A stretch of DNA of 21,191 nucleotides, from NCBI GenBank assembly GCA_027578815.1, contig JANBTH010000312.1, positions 1-21,191 on the forward strand, in the 5' to 3' direction. The position numbers were made by a program, and so were the translations under genes. Under the pieces are notes generated by a model, which made no database searches, was not told where the DNA came from, and worked only from the letters and a program-made list of their open reading frames with translations. The DNA comes from Coemansia sp. RSA 1804. Its lineage: Eukaryota; Kickxellomycota; Kickxellomycetes; Kickxellales; Kickxellaceae. Each line of letters opens with the position of its first letter. Position 1 is the stretch's first letter. Of this stretch, positions 1-8,139 are shown piece by piece.

Positions 1-1
1 C

Positions 2-103
2 TTCAGCTTTCTGCCCATCGACCCGTACTGTTTCACATACGTGGTCCCGGGAGAAGACGACGACTCTCCTCGCTGGCCCATGGCTATAGAAAGAACTGTC
101 TGA
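2..103 (+). CDS. C-terminal fragment of an unrecognised protein
   Basis: The frame starting at base 2 stays open from the window edge to a TGA at 101-103 and gives 33 residues ending in PRWPMAIERTV. The other two plus frames give either an Arg-rich low-complexity run or an early stop, so this is the most protein-like reading. It contains an aromatic/Pro stretch (LPIDPYCFTYVVP) followed by a short acidic patch (GEDDD). I do not recognise the family. The start and most of the gene lie outside the window. A GAG-repeat purine tract follows the stop at once, then A/T-rich sequence typical of a fungal 3' UTR. It converges on the Pho88 homologue. With only 33 codons, chance openness cannot be excluded. 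Confidence 0.45.
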   Translation, partial: FSFLPIDPYCFTYVVPGEDDDSPRWPMAIERTV

Positions 104-964
104 GGAGGAGGAGGAGGAAAAGAGTTGAAATATAAGACAACTGTTAAGAGACAACAGCAATAAATTAAAATAATAATAATAATTAGAGTGAGGGTGCTGT
201 GCGGAGAAGCAAGGAATGGAGGAACGTTTCAATCTGTTTATTTTCGCTCTTGCTTCTGTGGGTAATGACCAAAACACCCCCCACTCCTTTTATACAAGCA
301 GCTTTCTTCTCTTCAAACCAATCAATATTCGAGACTCTGCTCTAGAGATTTTACTTTTGCAAACAAAAAATCTAACGAATCCTGCAAACATTCTCTTCCC
401 TGCTATACACATCTATTGTGTGATAGAAAAGCACACATTGATCAAATGAAATGCTCTGCAGCCCAACAGCGTTTGACATCGAAATGCAGCAACAACACCA
501 CATCTTGGCTTGAATTTTTCCTTCCTTTTTACTTTGACCCTCATATAATGGACACCCAAAAATAATACCCGGTACTCTGTTTCTCTTGTTCGTTTGCTGG
601 CGCAAAACTTTTCCATTAGCAGCAATAATTCATAAACTGTTGGCACAACATTGTCGCCAGCCTTAATTGCCTCGCACAATAGGAAACATTTAGCACCAAA
701 CTTTTCAAAGCCACTCTAGCTAGCCTTCGATGTGGCTCTCTGGATGTCTATTCTACATTTTGCAGGCCGTGAACACACCTTATTGGACAAACCATCCAAG
801 CCAAACACAATGTGGATAGATGAAAGACAAGCGGTGTTTTAAAAAAAGAATTGAAAGCACTGATCAAAAGATATCTGGTATTTGATCCAGAAGAGCTGGA
901 TCTACATACCCCTATGACCACCCTCACACAGCGCTTTTGCACGGGTTGGTCAAGTAGACGCCAA
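104..964. other. Convergent intergenic region, no supported gene
   Basis: This region lies between the tails of the left-edge gene and the Pho88 homologue. It holds a (GAG)n purine tract just after the first stop (about 103-117) and an AATAAATT/AATAAT-rich stretch near 160-184 that could serve as the polyadenylation region of the left gene. The open frames here (77-88 codons, for example 372-605 and 413-679 on minus) overlap each other, lack recognisable motifs and look like chance. I see no tRNA-like or hairpin structure. Confidence 0.5.
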
Positions 965-1748
965 TTATTTGTCTTTGCGCGTCTCCTCCTTCTCCTTCTT
1001 GGTCTCCTTCTTCTTGCTGCTTGAAGACTCAGAGTCGGATGCCGAGTCGTTGCCGCTGCTTGCGCCAGCCTGGGCGCCCTCAGTGCTCTCGCTGCTGGCA
1101 TTGGCATTAGCATTGGCATTGCCACCACCGAGCGCAGCGAACGGGTTTGCAGGGAGCCAGGGGCGCTTCAGATCATCGGCCGCAGGCTTGCCCAGAATGT
1201 GGATCTGGAACAACGGGTTCTTGTACATGTTGAGCAGCGGAAGAAGGGTCTGCAGAATAAGCGGCTGGATGTAGCCGAACTTGAAATGCATGAAAACAAC
1301 AATACCAACAGTAAGCAGGGTTGACTTCTGCAGCTTGGCAATCTCCGCAAGATCGTGCTTCACGTTCGTGGTGACAACGCGCTCGCCCTGGTTTCCAGGC
1401 GTCGCGTCGTCGTACTCGAGCGCCGTGGTGTCGTTCTTCCTGGTGACCATGTTCTTCAGATGGTAGGTGAATCCGACCATCAGCGCCGTTGCAATACCGT
1501 AGATGCTGCGAATCAAAACCATGTACTGGGGATCCTCAAGCCCGGCTTTCTTCACAATGTGCATTGTGCCAAAGATGATTGCCATCTGCATTATCTACAG
1601 GGCTGGAAGACAGGTTTTGGTAACAGTTTGTATCAGACAATATTAGTGTGCATTCGCTGTAACACGCCAGACCCCCAAGGCAAACGTGAGATTTCAGAAA
1701 TGAGCTGCTGCGTGTATGAAACATTACCTGGTCTTGCATTCCCGCCAT
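965..1748 (-). CDS. PHO88: Pho88/Snd3-like ER membrane protein (2 exons)
   Basis: The product matches the Pho88 family (SRP-independent targeting protein SND3), an ER membrane protein that helps deliver proteins to the ER and was first linked to phosphate transport in yeast. Visible family marks are LEDPQYMVLIR after a hydrophobic N-terminus, a second hydrophobic segment (TLLTVGIVVFMHFKFGYIQP), and IHILGKPAADDLKRPW, the most conserved Pho88 block. I infer two exons: 1748-1728 (7 codons, MAGMQDQ) and 1594-965, separated by a GT-AG intron. Together they give 216 residues, against about 188 in yeast. The extra length is a C-terminal tail with an Asn-Ala repeat (about 155-164), then a Ser/acidic stretch and a Lys/Glu-rich end. 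Without exon 1 the protein would lack the start of its first membrane segment. The family call is firm; exon 1 is inferred from splice signals. Confidence 0.92.
1097..1120 (-). repeat. Coding hexamer repeat (4 x GGCATT on plus) in the Pho88 tail
   Basis: Four tandem units GGCATT, GGCATT, AGCATT, GGCATT on the plus strand encode the Asn-Ala repeat of the Pho88 C-terminal tail. The 6-bp unit keeps the frame, so copy number can vary without breaking the gene. The conserved Pho88 core ends before it. Confidence 0.8.
1595..1727 (-). other. Phase-0 spliceosomal intron of the Pho88 gene
   Basis: Read on the minus strand, CAG is followed by GTAATG at 1727 and the 133-nt segment ends in CTGTAG at 1595. 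The frame is preserved across it (phase 0), and the joined protein aligns with the Pho88 N-terminus. Unspliced, the first frame runs into an unrelated reading. This is the only convincing intron in the window. The branch point is not obvious. Confidence 0.75.
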
Positions 1749-2842
1749 CCTGAGTTTATTTCGTCCAATGGAGATAGCGGTTGTGTAGTAGCGACGTACA
1801 GGGTCTTCTGTCTAAAGAGTGTAAAAGCGAATGGCGCGTCCAGAAAAATGGTACAGACTGCTTTTTTTGCAAACACTACGAATAAGTATAAAAGGAAAAT
1901 GAAATTTGAAACGAATAGCTGGAAAAAAAGAAAGAAAAGGGAGAGAAACAAGCAATTTCCTACTTTTTGATTGTGTCCAGGCTCTGCGATTTTTTTCTTT
2001 CGCATTGTCGCAACGCGTACACACTTTTTATTTGTCTTTTAAGCTTTTTATCTTTTGGTGCTGGACGCCGGTGATACGCTGAAATCCCCCATCGTCGCTT
2101 CTGGATCTCTTTGCCGTTTGCGGCTAAAGCTCTCATTTCACAAAGGATCATTCCTCCTACTGTCGATACCACCGCTTTATCTTCTCACACTAAAAAGGAA
2201 CCTGGATTTCCTTTATTCTTTTTCTGGCACAGCCACAGTATACAACCAGCAAACGCAAGTTTCCCTAGGAGAAAGAGACAGTAGCAGTGCCATTGCTACC
2301 CCTTGCAAGTACAGGTGGTTCAGATCGCGCAAAGGCAATACACGTAAAACACTCCAGTAGTGGACTCAATGAAAATATCTTTGCACTAAAAGAGAGAAAC
2401 TGGAAAATAGATCTTGTGAAAGAAACACCATTTAGATAGAGCGCACAAAAGATATTAAAATCACAATGCACAAATTTCAACAGTCCACCTGAACATCTTG
2501 TCAATTATGACAGCGCCTGGCTTTGTGTGGATAAGGCTGTCAGTACAGCTGTCAACTCCAACAAAATGCTGGTTGAGATCTCTGCAATCCAACAGGGTCA
2601 AGAGCTGCAGCTGAGCTCACGATGAAACACCGGGAGATCTTGAAGCACTGACGTTATTAAAAGCAATTTTTATATTATGCAGAGCATAGAAACACTAGAT
2701 GTTGGCAGTGGGTTTGTATAGCACCAAATTAAACACTTATCGTTTGTGATATCTCTATTTTAATTTAATGTAATATATTGCTCTTATAGCTCCTAAAAAT
2801 CTACTGAAAAGGGGAGGCGGTACAGCTTGGATATGCCATTCT
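1749..2842. other. Intergenic region upstream of Pho88 and downstream of the GST-like gene
   Basis: The right part should contain the 3' UTR of the GST-like gene and the left part the Pho88 promoter, both on minus. I see A- and T-rich tracts (about 1858-1960 and 1985-2050) but no clear minus-strand TATA box close to the Pho88 start. The open frames here (70-101 codons) have no family resemblance, and several rely on non-ATG starts. No RNA gene was seen. Confidence 0.5.
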
Positions 2843-3502
2843 CTAGGCAAGGAATGAAAACACCTTTTTGTCATCGGCAACATGCGACTGCAGGTTAGGA
2901 TAGGCATAGACATTTGAGATCACCTTGGTCACCTCGGTGGTCAACATGGTCTTAAATTGAGCTGCATACTCTGGGGCTTTCAGCTCGCAGAAGGTCACAA
3001 AGTGCCTGAAGAAGGCGTAGATGAAGAAGTCAATGTAGGTCAATCCGCCGCTTCCAGGGGTGATGCTGCTGCCGTTGGTTTTCAGACTCTCCGGAAGGAC
3101 TTCCTTAAGCTTTGCAATAAGCTCATTAATCTTTTCCTTTGAGTTTGTGTTCACGCCCTGGATTTCCTGCACAATAAGGGGAATGATGTCGGCAATCCGG
3201 TCGTGTAGCTGCTCCTGATGGGCTATCTTCTTGGGATCCGACGGGAAAAATCCAAGACTGCGGGCAAGATAGCGATCGATGGCTCCGGATTCGGTTAGAG
3301 CAAAATCGGGGCTTCCATCCGAGCTCTTCTCAATCAGCACAGGAAGACGGCCAAATGGCTGGTTTGGCTTCTCTTGCGGCCATTTGGGGTTCTCCTCGGT
3401 CCAGCTGGACTTTGACGCATTCAGCATCAGAATGGCTGTCTCGCCCAGACCCGTGTTCTTGAGATGGCGGAGAATATACGATGGCCTGGCGGCGGCTGAC
3501 AT
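2843..3502 (-). CDS. Glutathione S-transferase-like protein, sigma-type fold
   Basis: 219 residues, the normal length for a cytosolic GST. The N-terminal thioredoxin-like half shows PSYILRHL, WPQEKPNQPFGRLPVL (with the cis-Pro before Val that binds the glutathione backbone) and the ESGAIDRYLAR motif (about 71-81) that binds its gamma-glutamyl part. The C-terminal helical half contains the buried Asp block LTYIDFFIYAFFRH. I chose the ATG at 3502 because translation from there begins at the family start and has an AACC ATG context; the frame is open to 3637 but upstream codons look like 5' UTR. Oddity: aligned to sigma GSTs (YKLTYF..RGRAE), the catalytic Tyr is replaced by His (about residue 13) and the following RGR by TGL, so classical glutathione activation is doubtful. 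It may be a binding, peroxidase-type or structural GST. Family membership is firm, activity is not. Confidence 0.88.
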   Translation of the reverse strand: MSAAARPSYILRHLKNTGLGETAILMLNASKSSWTEENPKWPQEKPNQPFGRLPVLIEKSSDGSPDFALTESGAIDRYLARSLGFFPSDPKKIAHQEQLHDRIADIIPLIVQEIQGVNTNSKEKINELIAKLKEVLPESLKTNGSSITPGSGGLTYIDFFIYAFFRHFVTFCELKAPEYAAQFKTMLTTEVTKVISNVYAYPNLQSHVADDKKVFSFLA

Positions 3503-4551
3503 GGTTAGAAATAGGTTAATAGATAGTGTTGTTGGCTTGTTGGCTTGGTGGCTTTGGTTATGGATGATACTGAGATACAGGGTGTAGTGAACATGTGGTC
3601 GTGGTCGTGGGCTGCTTGATTGTGAAGAGAACCTCAAAACCTTCTAGATCGTTTCATCTCCTTTATATGCTTCGCTCGGGTAGAATGAATTAGTTAGCAA
3701 TAATAGCCCTAAATGTGGTTCTAAAAGAATAGTGTGTTAGTGTTGCGTTACAAAAGAAAGCAGCTAATTCTTTGTATACGGAAACCTGGAGCACGTTATG
3801 CATTATCCGCATCCATTTCCAATAGTGCTACTCACACTACTAAAGTGGTAGCGTAGATGTCCATCGAACACCTTTTTGTAAGTAGAGAGTGCTAAAGACG
3901 CGGCACATGGTTTATGATAATCCCCATTGAAAGAAATGGAGTTGTACTCTGTTCGGCAACATTACAAAACAAATAGAAAACCTCGCCCTAGGGTTTCAAT
4001 GGAAAAATTATAATTATACACAGTCATTGTCAGCAAGGAAGGGAGGGTTTCTTTTTTAGGACTGTGTCTTTGACAGACACACAATCTAAATAGTAGATCG
4101 CTGTTTTCCATCTTCATCCAAATCACTACAGAATAATCTCATGCATCTCATACTCCGCAAATGACCGGCCGGTGATAGAAAAGCCAATGCGTTGGAGATT
4201 ACCACTGGTAAAGGCCAACAATTCCTTTGCATTGACTAGAAAGGCGGACATGTGCTAGGCGGGACACACCTTTGGAGTGTGAGCTGCAACGCAAAAATCA
4301 ACACCAACTAATGTGTCGCAAAAAGCAAAATTTCCCAAACATCAGCATTTTAGTATATAGAAAGCAAGTTTCTTTTGAACGCGAAAGACAATGAATAACG
4401 TGGCTTTATTTGGAAATATAAAATATAAAGAACAGGTGTTGTGAATTTTTTACCGCCGCGTAAGACGCGGTCCCTTACTCGTCCCTCTTATTGTTCTTGT
4501 AAAGAGAGGGGAGCTGTATGGCAACAACAGCACTCATCCTTTTTTATACAT
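3503..4551. other. Intergenic region between the BCAT 3' end and the GST-like promoter
   Basis: Apart from the GST-like 5' UTR and TATA box it contains no supported gene. A small perfect hairpin lies at 4063-4081 (TGTGTCT, 5-nt loop, AGACACA); it is too short and too far from the BCAT stop to call a terminator. The A-rich block at 4380-4435 could hold the BCAT polyadenylation region. Confidence 0.45.
3661..3667 (-). promoter_or_regulatory. TATA box of the GST-like gene
   Basis: The minus strand reads CATATAAAGG here, about 160 bp before the chosen ATG at 3502. This spacing resembles that of the TATA boxes in front of the small island genes. It supports transcription starting just inside the upstream open frame, so the extra N-terminal codons would be untranslated. 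Confidence 0.5.
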
Positions 4552-5799
4552 TCACTCAACAACCACAGACCATTTGGACGGCACATCGCCATACTGGATG
4601 TCATACAGAGTGTTGTAGATGCGCCTTGTCAGGGGCCCCGCCTGCGAATCGGGGTCTGCAGGATCCAGCGGAATGTGGTAGTCCTTGCCCTGGAAGAATA
4701 TGCGGCTGACGGGGGTTACGACGCAAGCAGTGCCAGCGCCAAACACCTCGAGAAGCCGACCCTCGTCACTGGCCTTGGAGACCTGCTTCATGTTGATCTT
4801 GCGCTCAGACACCTTGCACTCGCCCCAGCTGCGGGTCAGCTCAATGATCGAGTCCCGGGTGATTCCAGGAAGAATGGTTCCGTCCAGCGGCGGGGTCACC
4901 AGCTCGAGCTCGCCGTCCTCGTTGCGCCAGTACACAAACAGGTTCATTGTCCCAACCTCCATCAGCTCATGGTCCTCGCCAATGGTCCACAGAACCTGCT
5001 GGTAGCCCTTCTTCTCTGCTGCCACCTGCGGCTTGACCGACGGCGCGTAGTTTGCGCCAAGCTTCTTGTTTCCAACACCGCCTGGCCAGGCACGCACGTT
5101 GCTCTCATCGCAGTACAGACTGACGGCCTTGAATCCAGTCGGGAAGTACGGTCCGCAGGGCGAGGTAATCACGTAGAGCAAGGCGCTGTTGGCGCGGTGG
5201 ACGCCAAGGGTGTTTTCGGTCGAGATGACAGTTGGTCGGATGTACAAAGAATAGCCTTTGCCCTCGGGCACCCAGCGCTTATCGACACGCAGGAGTTCCT
5301 TGATGCACTCGATCACCTCCTTGCCGTCAAACTGAGGCAAATACAGACGCTCGACGCTATTGTTCATGCGCTCCATGTTCTTCTCCGGTCGGAACAGCCG
5401 GATCTTGCCTTGCGAGTCAAGGTAGGCCTTCAGGCCCTCGAAGCACTCGAAAGCATAGTGGAACACCGAGCACGACGGATCCAGCGAGAGCGGGCCGTAG
5501 GGCTTGATCTCGGGCTTGCCCCACCCGTCCTTCGTGGTCCACGGAATCGCCAGCATATGGTCCGAGAACGTGTGTCCAAACACCAGCTTTTCCTTGGGCA
5601 CAATGGGCTTGAGTTCGGTGGCTAGCTTCTTTTGAATATCGGCAGCCTTGATCGATCCCAGAGCGTGGCCGTTGATAGCGCCCTCGCTTGCTGGAGCCGA
5701 GTACCTACAGGTGCTGTGTAGTAGCCGCAATCCACCACCCAGCGAGCGGTGTTTACTCCCGTGTGCAAGAAGGCCGGATAGTCGGTGTAGCGAAGCCAT
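4552..5799 (-). CDS. BAT1: Branched-chain amino acid aminotransferase, mitochondrial
   Basis: A 415-residue PLP enzyme that swaps the amino group between leucine, isoleucine or valine and 2-oxoglutarate. It performs the last step of branched-chain synthesis and the first of breakdown. Visible motifs: FHYAFECFEGLKAY (about 113-126), RLFRPEKNMERM, YIRPT, the PLP-lysine block GGVGNKKLGANYAPS (Lys about 246), EVGTMNLFV (about 281-289), LPGITRDSI and EVFGAGTACVV near the end. The first 35 or so residues are rich in Arg, Ser, Leu and His without acidic residues, as in a mitochondrial presequence. The ATG at 5799 starts that presequence; the frame is open to 6012 but upstream is low-complexity leader. 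Where mammalian BCAT has a CxxC redox pair, this has CVVT, so only the first Cys is present. No intron. Confidence 0.96.
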   Translation of the reverse strand: MASLHRLSGLLAHGSKHRSLGGGLRLLHSTCRYSAPASEGAINGHALGSIKAADIQKKLATELKPIVPKEKLVFGHTFSDHMLAIPWTTKDGWGKPEIKPYGPLSLDPSCSVFHYAFECFEGLKAYLDSQGKIRLFRPEKNMERMNNSVERLYLPQFDGKEVIECIKELLRVDKRWVPEGKGYSLYIRPTVISTENTLGVHRANSALLYVITSPCGPYFPTGFKAVSLYCDESNVRAWPGGVGNKKLGANYAPSVKPQVAAEKKGYQQVLWTIGEDHELMEVGTMNLFVYWRNEDGELELVTPPLDGTILPGITRDSIIELTRSWGECKVSERKINMKQVSKASDEGRLLEVFGAGTACVVTPVSRIFFQGKDYHIPLDPADPDSQAGPLTRRIYNTLYDIQYGDVPSKWSVVVE

Positions 5800-6226
5800 G
5801 TTTTGTGGCACGGGAATATTTGGAAGAAGAAAAAAAGAGGAGGGGTGTGTTTTTTTAGAACAGGAGAAACTGAGTGCAGATAAAAGATGGTCAAGGGAAA
5901 AGGAGAGAAAGAAAGAAATATTTGGTGTAGACGGAAACAAGCTGAAACCGGATTCGGCAGCACTCAACCGATAAGGAAATATCAAGATAACCGGGGACGA
6001 AAGAACACGCAAATGCTGATGCGCTTGTTGTGGGGGCTTGGTACCAGCCAGTTGCGGATAATTCAGGCAGACAGCAAAAAAAAAAGAAAGTCAAAAATTG
6101 CAGCACCAAGGTTCTACTGTGGTAAAGCAAAGAAGTAAAAGGGAGAGAAAATGCTAGGAAAGTTCAAGATCTTGGGAAAGAGGAGGACGGACAAGCAATG
6201 TGTGTGGGTCCGCCAGAAAGAGCACG

Positions 6227-6234
6227 TTTATATA
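6227..6234 (-). promoter_or_regulatory. Candidate TATA box for BCAT
   Basis: TATATAAA on the minus strand, about 430 bp upstream of the BCAT ATG. The distance is longer than for the other genes here and would imply a long leader, so the assignment is tentative. Confidence 0.3.
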
Positions 6235-6432
6235 CAACCGCCAATACAAGTCGAAGCGAGTCTCCTTTTTCCAATCCCCTTCCTTGGAGAGAATGTATAT
6301 TACTCACTCACTCGGTCACTCAGTCAAGCGTGGCGAAAGCGCCGAATGGCCTCCTCCATCCCTGAGCAGTGGCTTCACCAACAAAAGCTTTGTGATATTC
6401 CCGGACATTTTTCCCATCTGCGTTTTGAGATG

Positions 6433-6439
6433 TGAGTCA
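6433..6439. promoter_or_regulatory. Candidate Gcn4/CPC-type site TGAGTCA upstream of BCAT
   Basis: TGAGTCA is the consensus bound by the bZIP regulator of amino-acid starvation (Gcn4/Cpc1) and lies about 630 bp upstream of the BCAT start. Branched-chain amino acid genes are typical targets of that regulator in ascomycetes. A 7-bp near-palindrome is expected a few times by chance in a window this size, so this is only suggestive. Confidence 0.25.
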
Positions 6440-8139
6440 GAAATTCACAGCTGCAATCGCATTGCGATCATCTCTGGCATATTCCTGCTTGACGGAGCAT
6501 CAGATCAAGCGGCTCTTGGTAGCTTTACTTGTTTTGATGGCCAGAGTCTGGTCGTGTAGATTTGGAGTTTCACTCCCAAAGAAGAACATTGGAAGACTGG
6601 AAAATAGAGTACAAGCGTCAAGGAAAAAAGAGGCTCTACTTGATACTAGAAGGAGCATTCTCCACACATCCATACACAAATCATCTGCCATGAATTCATT
6701 CATTTTTGCTGGGTACATCTGCCACGCATAATCTGTCGTCTCCTTGGAGGTGCTCTTCCCGTTTCTCACGAAATGGCTGCTCCGTCAAGTGGCACGCGCC
6801 ATTCAATAGTACAGAAGATACACGACAATATTCCCACGCTGTAGCACTCACACGCCGAGCGTATCATTTAGGCTTGGTGTCCTTCTTATTTTTATTGCAA
6901 GAAACGATGCTCAAAGTCAGTCCGCACGTACATCAAGCGGAAAACACGCAAAGAACATCATCTACTCAAATGTCAGTTTCCATATGGCTTGGGAATAAAC
7001 AAAGAGAGAAAGAGGAGAGCATGTTTGATGCTTGGAAACTTACCCTTCTGGTGCGTTATTCTCGATAGGCATAGCGTTCAGTGGATATTATAACTAATGC
7101 TCTTAAAGCAAGAGTTGCTGATTCAAATAAAGCGTGCTTTGTTGGCGTTCACTTTGTGTGTATAAAGACCAAAAGGAATATGAAAAGAAAAACCAGAACG
7201 ATTGAGCGAGAATACTTTAAGCTTCTTTGCTCTAGATAATTACACTTTCTGCCTTTATATATTTATACAAAAAGCAAAATGTCGGGCTCTGTGTGATACA
7301 CCAAACCATGCCAGCACCCCTCCTGTTCTGACGGCCGTTTCGTCAGTCGCTGGCAACCGAACACTTTACTGTTGTCGTACGAAAAGTACACAGTCCCTTC
7401 AAACACAGGAAAGGAAGAGCTCTTCCTATTCTTTCTTTCCCAATCACAAAGCCCAACAGTCCGGATTTGGCGTGGCTAGCCAATATTTACACGGAGTTCA
7501 TTTGGGCACTCGCGGAATTGCTTTAATATTGACATCCGCCGATCGCCGAACTCGTGGAATTGATAAAGCCGGTAATGGTATCGAAACCGCAAGTTACTTT
7601 TAGCGTATGCGTGGCACATGTTCGGCCCGCTTGATTAAACAGATGGAGCTGAGAAGCAGCGAACCGAACTGCTTCTGTGCTGGCAAAACGAGCCGCAGCA
7701 GACCTATATTTAGCGATCCGCTTGTCTGACTGATGTTTATGATTGCAGTCCAAAAAAATGTGTGGGGAAAAAAGCAAACAAAGCAATTTTGTTCTTTTTT
7801 TGTGGAGACGATCACCAAGTATTGTAAAAAACTACAGGCATGTTCAATGTTCCTGGCTTGATTTTAAGAACGGAGCGAAAAATATCCGCAAACACGCAAC
7901 TGGAGTGATTGTTTCCTTTCTTCCACTTTCTGTTGCTGTTGTTAGTGCTCGCTTCTCATTTCACCAATCTCAATTCCTCCTTTTCTTTCTTTCTTTTTTT
8001 GTTCTGGCCTGCACCAGAAGCCAACTCTATACCCTTACCCTTCTTGTCCTACTGCTCGCTTTTATCCCTGAAAATCCCCGGCCCTATCTCCCTATCTCTC
8101 TATTCCGCCGGTCTGCCCCTCTTTGCGTAGACCACAGCC

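Larger units (their letters stand above)
5800..8139. other. Long divergent intergenic region (BCAT / PMT gene 1)
   Basis: These 2.3 kb separate the divergently transcribed BCAT and first PMT gene and should hold both promoters. Near BCAT there is a purine-rich 5' leader (about 5820-5930). Near the PMT gene there is a pyrimidine-rich stretch (about 7975-8105), a common fungal promoter feature. Frames up to 133 codons occur (for example 7202-7603, which begins at TTG), but none shows family motifs or domain-like composition. No tRNA with a recognisable T-loop box was found on either strand. Confidence 0.5.

Noticed and set aside
4063..4081. Perfect 7-bp stem hairpin between BCAT and the GST-like gene
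   Set aside because: It is too short, has no U-run, lies nearly 500 bp past the BCAT stop, and eukaryotic genes do not use intrinsic terminators.
4695..4760. CVVT replacing the mammalian BCAT CxxC redox pair as a novelty
   Set aside because: Microbial BCATs often lack the pair, so it is noted in the gene entry but is not unusual enough for a finding.
4441..5625. 394-codon plus-strand open frame opposite BCAT
   Set aside because: It is antisense to a gene with clear aminotransferase motifs in the other strand. Its protein is rich in Arg, Leu, Val and His with no family features, as expected from a codon-bias shadow.
7570..7600. Minus-strand GGTTTCGATACC resembling a tRNA T-loop
   Set aside because: The flanking bases do not pair as a T-arm and no anticodon or acceptor arm can be drawn around it.
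7202..7603. 133-codon plus frame in the BCAT/PMT divergent region
   Set aside because: It begins at TTG rather than ATG, has no recognisable domain, and has frequent Cys, Ser and Thr without pattern. Probably chance.
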